Assembly: GCA_900546485.1 (NCBI GenBank)
Contig: URDK01000103.1
Coordinates: forward strand, 1 to 8,103
DNA length: 8,103 nucleotides
Direction: 5' to 3'
Source: an uncultured Eubacteriales bacterium
Lineage (GTDB): Bacteria; Bacillota; Clostridia; Oscillospirales; Oscillospiraceae
Shown: positions 1-5,354 of the stretch, piece after piece
Position numbering within the stretch: position 1 is the first letter of the stretch
Layout: every line of letters begins with the position of its first letter
Translations under genes and position numbers: made by a program
The notes under the pieces: model-generated
What the model saw: the letters and a program-made list of their open reading frames with translations, nothing else
Told to the model about the DNA's origin: nothing
Database searches by the model: none

Positions 1-14
1 GCAGGAGGGGGTCA

Positions 15-43
15 AGGGGGAACCCTCGCCGGGGGTTCCCCCT
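15..43. terminator. Strong GC-rich hairpin at the window edge, probable terminator or repeat module
   Basis: An 11-bp perfect inverted repeat (15-25 pairing with 33-43; arm AGGGGGAACCC) encloses a 7-nt loop. The short pyrimidine run CTTT follows. It may terminate a gene to the left of the window, but it also resembles hairpin-rich intergenic repeat modules like the one at the right edge. No coding sequence was recognised before position 174, so its parent gene cannot be named. Confidence 0.55.
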
Positions 44-56
44 CTTTGCGTTTACA

Positions 57-85
57 CGTGTGCTCCATACGTAACGGCGCACACG
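57..85. repeat. Short inverted repeat upstream of the exporter promoter
   Basis: CGTGTGC (57-63) and GCACACG (79-85) form a perfect 7-bp inverted repeat around a 15-nt spacer, about 30 bp upstream of the -35 box. It could be a regulator-binding site, but a 7-bp match can arise by chance in GC-rich DNA. No family is assigned. Confidence 0.25.
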
Positions 86-114
86 CAGAAAGAAACCCAA
101 CAGAAATTTCCCGG

Positions 115-142
115 TTGACAAATCGAGAATATTGTATATAAT
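115..142 (+). promoter_or_regulatory. Consensus sigma-A promoter of the GntR-ABC exporter operon
   Basis: A perfect TTGACA (-35, 115-120) and a perfect TATAAT (-10, 137-142) are separated by 16 bp. The TTG start codon of the regulator lies about 30 bp downstream of the -10 box, so the 5' UTR is short. Such a strong promoter overlapped by operator-like repeats fits a unit that is on by default and held down by a repressor. Confidence 0.85.
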
Positions 143-160
143 CAATATACACAATATACA
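133..160. promoter_or_regulatory. Probable operator for the adjacent GntR/YtrA regulator
   Basis: TGTATAT (133-139) and ATATACA (145-151) form a perfect 7-bp inverted repeat with a 5-nt spacer, directly over the -10 box. CAATATACA is then repeated immediately in tandem (143-151 and 152-160), giving three half-sites in 28 bp. GntR-family dimers bind palindromes of this size, and YtrA-type regulators commonly repress their own operons. Binding here would block RNA polymerase. The structure is seen in the sequence; the assignment to this regulator is inference from position. Confidence 0.65.
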
Positions 161-173
161 AGGGTGATCATAC

Positions 174-548
174 TTGGATATCAAAATCAGCAACGCGGGC
201 GGTGTGCCGATATATGAGCAGATCGTCACGCAGATCAAGGCGAAGATCATCGCCGGGGAGCTCAGGGAGGGGGACGCCCTTCCCTCGATGCGGCTGCTGG
301 CGAAGGAGCTGCGCATAAGCGTCATCACGACGAAGCGCGCCTACGAGGAGCTCGAGCGCGAGGGCTTCATCGTGTCCATGACGGGCAAGGGCAGCTTCGT
401 GGCGGGCAAGGACCTGGAGTTCGTGCGCGAGGAGCACCTGCGGCAGATTGAGGAGCTGATGGGCCGTATCGTCGAGCTGGCGGCGGCATGCGACCTCGGC
501 TGTGAGGAGCTCGTGGAGATGCTTCGCCTCACGTTTGAAGGAGATTGA
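174..548 (+). CDS. GntR-family transcriptional regulator, YtrA subfamily
   Basis: This 124-residue DNA-binding regulator has an N-terminal winged helix-turn-helix at about residues 10-77, including PIYEQIVTQIK, the GDALPSMRLLAKEL stretch and the wing GFIVSMTGKGSFV. Only a short helical tail (about 82-120) follows. The lack of a large effector or aminotransferase domain is diagnostic of the YtrA subfamily, usually 120-130 residues. The start is TTG at 174, chosen because AGGGTGA (161-167) lies 6 nt upstream and the protein then aligns at full length. The ABC ATPase begins 2 nt after the stop, so the two are almost certainly cotranscribed. Family members typically repress linked ABC exporters and respond to cell-envelope-acting compounds. 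The ligand here is unknown. Autorepression through the repeats at 133-160 is inferred. Confidence 0.93.
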   Translation: MDIKISNAGGVPIYEQIVTQIKAKIIAGELREGDALPSMRLLAKELRISVITTKRAYEELEREGFIVSMTGKGSFVAGKDLEFVREEHLRQIEELMGRIVELAAACDLGCEELVEMLRLTFEGD

Positions 549-550
549 AC

Positions 551-1396
551 ATGGAAAACGCGCTTGAGGTCAAGGGCCTCACAAAGCATTACAAGGGCTT
601 TACGCTGGACAATGTCAGCTTTTCGCTGCCCGCGGGCTGCATAATGGGCTTCATAGGCGAGAACGGCGCGGGCAAGAGCACGACGATACGGCTGATGCTG
701 GGCCTGGCGCGCGCGGACGCGGGCACGGTACGGCTTTTGGGCGAGGACCCGGACGAGGGCGGCGCGGTTTTGCGCGAGCGGCTGGGCGTGGTCATGGACG
801 ACTGCGGCATACCGGAGGCGCTCTCGCTGAGGGATATGCGGCGCATACTCGCGGCGGGGTACAGGACCTTCGAGCCGGATAAGTTCGACGCGCTGGCCGC
901 ACGCTTTCAGCTGCCGGAGCGCAAGATGGTGAAGGACTATTCCCGCGGTATGCGGATGAAGCTCTCGCTGGCCGCGGCGCTCAGCCACGACTGCCGCCTG
1001 CTCATACTCGACGAGGCGACGAGCGGGCTCGACCCCGTTGTGCGCGACGAGATACTTGACCTCTTTCTGGAGTTCATACAGGACGAGGACCACAGCATCT
1101 TCGTCTCCTCGCACATCCTGAGCGATCTGGAGAAGGTCTGCGACTATATAACCTTCATACACGGCGGGCGCATCATCTTCTCGGAGGAGAAGGACACACT
1201 GCTGGAGAAGTACGTTGTGGCGAAGCTGAGCGAGGCGGAGCTGCGGGCGCTGGACCCGTCGAAGGTGGCGGGCGTGAGGCGCTCGGCATTTGGCGCGGAG
1301 GCGCTGGTGGAGCGCGGCGCGGCGCGCGGGCTCATCTGCGACCCGGCGGGGATTGAGGACATCATGCTCTATTATCTGAGGGGTGAGAGGAAATGA
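551..1396 (+). CDS. ABC transporter ATP-binding protein (YtrB/CcmA-like exporter ATPase)
   Basis: This 281-residue cytoplasmic ATPase powers the adjacent ABC-2 permease. Visible motifs are Walker A GENGAGKST (36-44), the signature region DYSRGMRMKLSLA (129-141), Walker B LLILDEATSGLDP (150-162) with catalytic Glu155, and the H-loop His187 in SSH. The signature is the degenerate YSRGM form usual in this exporter branch rather than LSGGQ. The Q-loop position appears to be Asp83/Asp84 rather than Gln. About 75 residues after the nucleotide-binding core form the usual extra C-terminal part. ATG at 551 is preferred over the in-frame TTG at 545 because AAGGAGA (538-544) sits 6 nt upstream of the ATG and directly abuts the TTG. 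The stop overlaps the permease start (ATGA). The substrate cannot be told from sequence. Confidence 0.95.
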   Translation: MENALEVKGLTKHYKGFTLDNVSFSLPAGCIMGFIGENGAGKSTTIRLMLGLARADAGTVRLLGEDPDEGGAVLRERLGVVMDDCGIPEALSLRDMRRILAAGYRTFEPDKFDALAARFQLPERKMVKDYSRGMRMKLSLAAALSHDCRLLILDEATSGLDPVVRDEILDLFLEFIQDEDHSIFVSSHILSDLEKVCDYITFIHGGRIIFSEEKDTLLEKYVVAKLSEAELRALDPSKVAGVRRSAFGAEALVERGAARGLICDPAGIEDIMLYYLRGERK

Positions 1397-2004
1397 AGGC
1401 GCTTATGCTCAAGGACCTGCTGTGCCTGAGACAGCAGGCGAAGTCGGTGGGTCTGGTGCTGCTGGTCTGGCTGGTCATCAGCATTGCGACGCAGAACGGG
1501 CAGTTTTTCTGCGCGCTGGGCGTCATATACGTCATCATGCTGCCGATGATGACGCTGAGCTTTGACGAGCGCTCGAAGTGGGACAGCCGGGCGCTGACCA
1601 TGCCGGTGACGCGCGTACAGCTGGTGCTGAGCCGCTACGTGATGTCGCTGCTGGCGGGGCTGGTGCTGTGCGGCCTGGGAGCGGCGGTGATAGCCGTCTT
1701 GGACGGGCCGGAGAATGTGGTGAGCAGCCTGGGCTTCTATCTGCTGGGCGTGCTGATGCTGGCGATAGCGATGCCGCTGATGCTGAAGCTGGGCGTGGAG
1801 AAGGCGCGGATACTGGTGGCGCTGTGCTATCTGCTGCCCTTCATCGCGCTGCTGTTGGCCGAGAAGCTGGGTATGGATGTGGAGGGCGCGCTCTCCATGC
1901 TCGCGTCCGCGAGAAACGCCGTGCCCGCCGTGGCCATAATCGCCGCCGCGCTGCTGCTCTCGATGCTGGCCTCACTGAGTATTTACAGCCGCAAGGAATT
2001 CTGA
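1393..2004 (+). CDS. ABC-2 type transporter permease
   Basis: This 203-residue integral membrane protein is the partner of the upstream ATPase. Six hydrophobic segments are visible at about residues 17-33, 38-55, 82-104, 111-131, 138-156 and 176-196. Between segments 2 and 3 lies the cytoplasmic stretch SFDERSKWDSRALTMPVTR (56-74), characteristic of small ABC-2 permeases in regulator-ATPase-permease operons. The start overlaps the ATPase stop by 4 nt (ATGA), with GAGAGGA upstream (1385-1391), which implies translational coupling and roughly matched subunit amounts. Such permeases usually dimerise with two ATPase subunits. The substrate is unknown. Related systems are implicated in resistance to envelope-active peptides, but nothing here shows that directly. 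Leu and Ala codons are strongly biased to CTG and GCG. Confidence 0.9.
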   Translation: MKALMLKDLLCLRQQAKSVGLVLLVWLVISIATQNGQFFCALGVIYVIMLPMMTLSFDERSKWDSRALTMPVTRVQLVLSRYVMSLLAGLVLCGLGAAVIAVLDGPENVVSSLGFYLLGVLMLAIAMPLMLKLGVEKARILVALCYLLPFIALLLAEKLGMDVEGALSMLASARNAVPAVAIIAAALLLSMLASLSIYSRKEF

Positions 2005-2022
2005 GCGGAGATAAACAAATAT

Positions 2023-2060
2023 AAAGTTTCGTCCACTCTCACAAGGGCGGGCGAAACTTT
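2023..2060 (+). terminator. Terminator hairpin of the exporter operon, containing an interspersed 14-mer
   Basis: AAAGTTTCGTCC (2023-2034) pairs with GGGCGAAACTTT (2049-2060) in a 12-bp stem with one G-T pair and a 14-nt loop. The 3' arm ends in a T-run continuing as TATT. It lies 18 nt after the permease stop, where an intrinsic terminator is expected, and the near-symmetric flanks could let it work both ways. The first 14 nt, AAAGTTTCGTCCAC (2023-2036), recur exactly at 8054-8067, so part of this terminator belongs to a repeat family. Confidence 0.75.
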
Positions 2061-2087
2061 TATTCGCGCTCGAGGCGCGCATACATA

Positions 2088-2116
2088 TTGACGCGGAGGC
2101 CAAATTGTGGTGTAAT
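2088..2116 (+). promoter_or_regulatory. Probable sigma-A promoter for the CNNM/CBS gene
   Basis: TTGACG (2088-2093) and TGTAAT (2111-2116) are separated by 17 bp, each one mismatch from consensus. The site follows the preceding terminator by about 28 bp. Transcription from here would give a leader of roughly 140 nt before the TTG start at 2265, long enough for the hairpins and short ORF described separately. Confidence 0.65.
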
Positions 2117-2141
2117 ACTTCAAAAGGAGAAACGGCACAAT

Positions 2142-2261
2142 ATGGACGACCAAGGCGCGGCCGGAGCCGAATCCGGCAACTCAAATCAATACATACTAAA
2201 AGCGTTCACGCCTTCCGCCGCACGGCGGTGGGCGCGGGCGCGTTTTCTTTGGGAGGTTTGA
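2142..2261 (+). CDS. Possible short leader ORF (39 codons)
   Basis: An ATG at 2142 opens 39 codons ending in TGA at 2259-2261, 3 nt before the TTG of the CNNM/CBS gene. AAGGAG (2124-2129) lies upstream with 12 nt of spacing, longer than ideal. The product would begin MDDQGAAGAE, become Arg/Trp/Ala-rich and end FLWEV. It has no membrane segment and matches no family I know. The last codons cover the Shine-Dalgarno of the next gene (GGGAGG, 2251-2256), so translation could influence downstream initiation. Third-position GC looks weaker than in neighbouring genes. It could be a regulatory leader peptide, a small protein, or chance. Confidence 0.35.
   Translation: MDDQGAAGAESGNSNQYILKAFTPSAARRWARARFLWEV
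2160..2228 (+). promoter_or_regulatory. Two hairpins in the leader of the CNNM/CBS gene
   Basis: Hairpin A: GCCGGA (2160-2165) pairs with TCCGGC (2172-2177) across a 6-nt loop. Hairpin B: CCGCC (2215-2219) pairs with GGCGG (2224-2228) across the tetraloop GCAC. Hairpin B ends 22 nt before the Shine-Dalgarno of the gene at 2265. Neither has a T-run, so they are not intrinsic terminators. No known riboswitch consensus (M-box, yybP-ykoY, NiCo) was recognised. Confidence 0.3.
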
Positions 2262-2264
2262 CCT

Positions 2265-3326
2265 TTGACAACGCTCGCATGGCAGCTCATTCTGCAAGTA
2301 GCGCTTATCGCCCTCAACGCCGTCTTTGCCTGCGCAGAGATCGCGGTCATCTCGGCCAAGGACGCCCGTATCGCCGCCCTCGCGCAGGAGGGCAACCGCA
2401 GGGCCGTCCGCGTCGCGCGGCTCACCAACCAGCCCGCGCGCTTCCTCGCCACCATCCAGGTCGCCATCACCCTCTCCGGCTTCCTAGGCAGCGCCTTCGC
2501 CGCCGATAACTTCTCCGAGCCGCTGGTCGACTGGGTCGTCAGCCTCGGCCTCACGGCAAATACCGCCGTGCTCGACACCGTCGCCGTCGTCATCATAACG
2601 CTGATACTCTCGTATCTCACGCTCATCTTCGGCGAGCTCGTGCCCAAGCGCCTCGCCATGAAGAACGCCGAGGGCCTCGCCCTCGCGCTCTCCGGGCTGG
2701 TGAGCTTCATCTCCGTCGCCTTCAAGCCCATCGTCTCGCTGCTCACCGCCTCCACCAACGGTATGCTCCGCCTGCTTCGCGTCGACCCTGACGAGGACGA
2801 GGACGTCTATTCCGAGGAGGAGATACGCATGATGGCCACCGCCGGCAGCCAGAAAGGCACTATAGGCGCCGAGGAGAACGAGTTCATCCAGAACCTGTTC
2901 GAGTTTGACGACCTGCGCGCCGAGGACTTCGCGACCCACCGCACGCGGATGAGCGTGCTCTGGGCCGAGGGCAGCACGGCCGACTGGGAGCACGAGATAT
3001 TCACCTCGCGCCACTCGCTCTATCCCGTGTGCAGCGAGAGCACCGACAAGATAGTGGGTATACTGGACATCAAGGATTACTTCGCCCTGCCCGAGCGCGG
3101 CGTGGAGGCCGCATTGAAGTCCGCGGTCAAGGAGCCGTATTTCGTCCCGGACAGCATAAAGGCCGACGTGCTTTTCCGCCGCATGCGCGAGGAGAGACTG
3201 CGCCTCGTCGTGGTGCTCGACGAGTACGGCGGCGTCACGGGCATCGTCACGCTCAGCGACCTGCTTGAGCTGCTCGTGGGCGACCTCGACTGCTGCGACA
3301 AGGGTGCGGAAACTGAGGGAAATTAA
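2265..3326 (+). CDS. CNNM-domain / CBS-pair membrane protein (HlyC/CorC-like), short form
   Basis: This 353-residue protein is related to the 'hemolysin C'/CorC family, now linked mainly to Mg2+ and other divalent-cation transport. The CNNM (DUF21) domain spans about residues 1-175. Its N-terminal segment is followed by SAKDARIAALAQEGNRRA (30-47), FLATIQVAITLSGFLGSAF (60-78) and the signature FGELVPKRLAM (122-132), with hydrophobic segments near 3-29, 62-82, 94-121 and 140-165. An acidic linker DPDEDED (174-180) leads to a CBS pair at about 215-341, including LFEFDD (211-216), SRHSLYPV (248-255), DKIVGILDIKDYF (261-273) and LVVVLDEYGGVTGIVTLSDLLELLVGD (split over 314-340). The protein stops just after the second CBS motif, without the approximately 80-residue C-terminal CorC_HlyC domain. 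TTG at 2265 is chosen for GGGAGG (2251-2256) 8 nt upstream. Codons favour GCC/CTC, unlike the preceding operon. Confidence 0.93.
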   Translation: MTTLAWQLILQVALIALNAVFACAEIAVISAKDARIAALAQEGNRRAVRVARLTNQPARFLATIQVAITLSGFLGSAFAADNFSEPLVDWVVSLGLTANTAVLDTVAVVIITLILSYLTLIFGELVPKRLAMKNAEGLALALSGLVSFISVAFKPIVSLLTASTNGMLRLLRVDPDEDEDVYSEEEIRMMATAGSQKGTIGAEENEFIQNLFEFDDLRAEDFATHRTRMSVLWAEGSTADWEHEIFTSRHSLYPVCSESTDKIVGILDIKDYFALPERGVEAALKSAVKEPYFVPDSIKADVLFRRMREERLRLVVVLDEYGGVTGIVTLSDLLELLVGDLDCCDKGAETEGN

Positions 3327-3357
3327 CAGATTATTGATAAATCCCCCCGGGCTGTGG

Positions 3358-3366
3358 TGCTATTAT
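3358..3366 (+). promoter_or_regulatory. Candidate extended -10 promoter for the zinc-ribbon/DUF5685/DnaJ/lar operon
   Basis: TGCTATTAT (3358-3366) matches an extended -10 element (TGn plus TATTAT). The nearest -35-like hexamer, TTGATA (3334-3339), is 21 bp away, too far for a standard spacer, so the site would rely on the extended -10. It lies 35 nt upstream of the ATG at 3402 in the only AT-rich stretch here. I see no terminator after the CNNM/CBS gene (stop at 3326), so read-through into this operon is also possible. Confidence 0.45.
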
Positions 3367-3401
3367 TATTTGAAGCAAAGATATTGAAAAGGTGAAACAG
3401 A

Positions 3402-3806
3402 ATGCGGGAAAGACTTATTAGATTCATGACCGGGCGCAACGGCGCCGACAATCTCTCAAGGGCGGTATCCGTAGTCGTAGTGGTACTGCTCGTCGTAAGC
3501 CTGTTTATTCACGGCGAAGCGGCGCGCGTGCTCTGGATTATTGCCGTGCTGGGGATGGTCTATGTCTATTTCCGCATGTTCTCGCGCAATGTGTATAAGC
3601 GCCGCGAGGAGAATGCGAAGTACCTGCGTGCCACCGCCGGGGTCCGGATGTATTTCCGCGGACTGCGTGAGCGCTGGTCCCAGCGCAGGGATTACAAGTT
3701 TTTCCGCTGCCCGTCCTGCCGCACGCTGCTGCGCGTGCCCAAGGGCAAGGGCAAGATAAAGGTCGTATGCCGCAAGTGCGGCAACTCCTTCATCAAGAAG
3801 ACCTGA
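3402..3806 (+). CDS. Small membrane protein with C-terminal zinc ribbon
   Basis: This 134-residue protein has two adjacent membrane helices (about 20-37 and 42-59), a basic region (62-98, many Arg/Lys), and a C-terminal zinc-ribbon-like module with Cys103/Cys106 and Cys123/Cys126 (FRCPSCRTLL and VVCRKCGNSF; CxxC-x16-CxxC). The basic loop and absence of a signal peptide suggest that the ribbon is cytosolic. AAAAGGTG (3387-3394) lies 7 nt before the ATG. It is first in a six-gene run, 6 nt before the DUF5685-like gene. Similar uncharacterised proteins are, from memory, common in Clostridia near DUF5685 and J-domain genes. The function is unknown; the ribbon could bind protein or nucleic acid at the membrane. 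Zinc binding is inferred from the four cysteines. Confidence 0.85.
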   Translation: MRERLIRFMTGRNGADNLSRAVSVVVVVLLVVSLFIHGEAARVLWIIAVLGMVYVYFRMFSRNVYKRREENAKYLRATAGVRMYFRGLRERWSQRRDYKFFRCPSCRTLLRVPKGKGKIKVVCRKCGNSFIKKT

Positions 3807-3812
3807 GTCGAT

Positions 3813-4664
3813 ATGTTCGGTTACGTCATCGCCAACAAAGACATAATGACCGAGGAGCAGGAGGCGCGGTATCGCGCATGCTACTGCGGGCTCTGCCACG
3901 CGCTCCAGCGGCGCCACGGCTCGCTCGCGCGCCTCACGCTGACCTACGACATGACCTTCCTCATACTCCTGCTCAACTCCATGTACGAGCCCGAGGAGAG
4001 CTGCGGCACCGCCCGCTGCTTCATGCACCCCTTCAGGAGCCATGACTGGGCCGCGAGCTGGATAACGGACTACGCCGCGGACATGAACGTCGCCCTGGCC
4101 TACCTCAACTGCATGGACGACTGGAAGGACGAGAGGCGCGTCCTCCGCCGCGTGGAGGCGGGAGCGCTGAGCGAGGAGTATTTCTACGTTACGCAGAAAT
4201 ACCCCGAAAAATGCAAATTCATAACCGACTGCCTCGACGAGCTCTCGGCCATCGAGGCGCGGCGCGACCCGGACCCGGATGCGGGCGCGCGCTGCTTCGG
4301 CCGGCTCATGGGCGAGATCTTTGCCGAGGGCCCGGACGCGCTCTGGAGCGAACGTTTGCGTCATTTTGGGCAGGAGCTCGGTGAATTTATCTATATAATG
4401 GACGCGGTTCTCGACCTCGAAGGTGACCGGGCGTGCGGACGCTACAATGCCGTCGCCGCCTTTGCCGAGGGTAAAACCGAGGATGACCTGCGCTACACCC
4501 TTACCATGCTGATAGGCGAGTGCGCCGCCGTTTTCGAGCGGCTGCCCGTTGTGAGGGACGCGGACATTATGAGAAATATACTCTATTCCGGCGTCTGGCT
4601 GCGGTACAATGCCGAAATGGCCCGCAGGCATGGTAAAGAAGGGGGAGAACCCGGTGAATCGTGA
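3813..4664 (+). CDS. DUF5685-like protein, predicted all-helical, with isoprenoid-synthase-like aspartate motifs
   Basis: This 283-residue protein resembles the clostridial DUF5685 family, which has no established function. An N-terminal cysteine cluster, RACYCGLCHAL (Cys23, Cys25, Cys28), and later Cys64, Cys69 and His72 could bind metal. The remainder is helical by composition. Two acidic motifs stand out: CMDDWKDER with a DDxxD pattern (102-106), and LGEFIYIMDAVLDLEGDR (189-206) followed by CGRYN (208-212). The second has LG-x10-DxxxD-xxx-GR spacing like the second aspartate motif of squalene/phytoene synthases. There is no signal peptide. The short hydrophobic stretch TFLILLLNSMY (48-58) is more likely a buried helix than a membrane span. 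The ATG lies 6 nt after the upstream stop with only a weak Shine-Dalgarno, suggesting translational coupling. Its 3' end overlaps the J-domain gene by 11 nt. Family assignment is from motif memory; enzymatic function is hypothesis only. Confidence 0.82.
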   Translation: MFGYVIANKDIMTEEQEARYRACYCGLCHALQRRHGSLARLTLTYDMTFLILLLNSMYEPEESCGTARCFMHPFRSHDWAASWITDYAADMNVALAYLNCMDDWKDERRVLRRVEAGALSEEYFYVTQKYPEKCKFITDCLDELSAIEARRDPDPDAGARCFGRLMGEIFAEGPDALWSERLRHFGQELGEFIYIMDAVLDLEGDRACGRYNAVAAFAEGKTEDDLRYTLTMLIGECAAVFERLPVVRDADIMRNILYSGVWLRYNAEMARRHGKEGGEPGES

Positions 4665-5352
4665 CCCTTATGAGGTCCTCGGCGTCTCGCGGGACGCCAC
4701 CGACGAAGAGATAAAAACAGCATACCGCACCCTGGCCAAGAAATACCACCCGGACCGCAACCCAGGCAACAAGGCCGCTGCGGAGAAGATGAACGAGATA
4801 AACGCCGCCTACGACGCGATAAAGAGCGGTCAGGCCGACCATTACGGCCAGAGCTCCGGCGGCTACGGCTATGGCTACGGCAGCCAGCAGGGCTACGGCG
4901 GCCAGCAGCAGTGGGATCCCTGGGGCGCCTGGGGCGGCTGGCAGCAGAGCGACTGGGGCTATCAGAATGCCGGCGGCGCACAGTATCAGGAGCGCAACGA
5001 ATACCGCGCGGCTGAAAACTATATCCGCGCCCGCCACTTCCAGGAGGCCGTCACCGTGCTCTCCTCCGTCGCCGCCTCTGAGCGCGACGCGCGCTGGTAC
5101 TTCCTCGCGGGCATCGCGAATTCCGGCCTAGGCAACAAGATAACCGCCATGGAATACGCCCAGCGCGCCGTTCAGCTCGAGCCGGACAACGATGAGTATC
5201 AGCGCTTCCTGGACGAGCTGCAGCACGGCGGCACGGTGTATTCAAACTTCAGCTCCGGCTTCCCGGCCGGCGACTGGATGTCTCCGAACAAGCTGTGCCT
5301 GGGGCTCTGCGCGGCGCAGTTCCTGCTCAGATTCTGTTTTTGCAGGTGCTGA
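4654..5352 (+). CDS. J-domain (DnaJ-like) co-chaperone with Gly/Tyr/Gln-rich linker, TPR-like region and Cys-rich tail
   Basis: This 232-residue protein has an N-terminal J domain (about 4-60), including DPYEVLGVSRDATDEEIKTA, the essential HPD triad at 32-34 and NEINAAYDAI (47-56). It should stimulate Hsp70 (DnaK) ATPase. A low-complexity Gly/Tyr/Gln/Trp-rich linker (about 63-110, with GYGYGYGSQQGYGG) precedes a helical TPR-like segment (about 113-190; HFQEAVTVLSSV and AMEYAQRAVQLEPDN). The tail (205-232) is hydrophobic with five cysteines (215, 219, 228, 230, 232). It lacks the zinc-finger and client-binding domains of true DnaJ, so no symbol is given. GTG at 4654 is chosen because GGGGGAG (4641-4647) sits 6 nt upstream and the J domain starts at once. 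ATGs at 4609 and 4630 would only add a non-conserved extension overlapping the upstream gene. The overlap of 11 nt indicates coupling, and larE follows after 2 nt. Confidence 0.9.
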   Translation: MNRDPYEVLGVSRDATDEEIKTAYRTLAKKYHPDRNPGNKAAAEKMNEINAAYDAIKSGQADHYGQSSGGYGYGYGSQQGYGGQQQWDPWGAWGGWQQSDWGYQNAGGAQYQERNEYRAAENYIRARHFQEAVTVLSSVAASERDARWYFLAGIANSGLGNKITAMEYAQRAVQLEPDNDEYQRFLDELQHGGTVYSNFSSGFPAGDWMSPNKLCLGLCAAQFLLRFCFCRC

Positions 5353-5354
5353 TC

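Noticed and set aside
341..1162. Antisense frame across the regulator and ABC ATPase
   Set aside because: It overlaps two genes with clear motifs and has no family resemblance.
2117..2264. Known riboswitch (M-box, Mn or Ni/Co class) upstream of the CNNM/CBS gene
   Set aside because: None of the conserved core sequences that I know for these classes is visible, and the hairpins are short and simple.
2105..2509. Alternative + frame overlapping the start of the CNNM/CBS gene
   Set aside because: It runs out of frame over the conserved CNNM domain and is Arg-rich, a typical off-frame product. The 39-codon frame at 2142 is the only short candidate with an upstream Shine-Dalgarno.
3456..4631. Long antisense reading frame opposite the DUF5685-like gene (391 codons)
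   Set aside because: It spans two well-supported + strand genes and their junction, with no domain or sensible Shine-Dalgarno. It is explained by high GC at third positions.
5295..5354. Twenty-residue N-terminal extension of LarE from the ATG at 5295
   Set aside because: It overlaps the end of the J-domain gene. The ATG at 5355 has its own Shine-Dalgarno and fits the family N-terminus.
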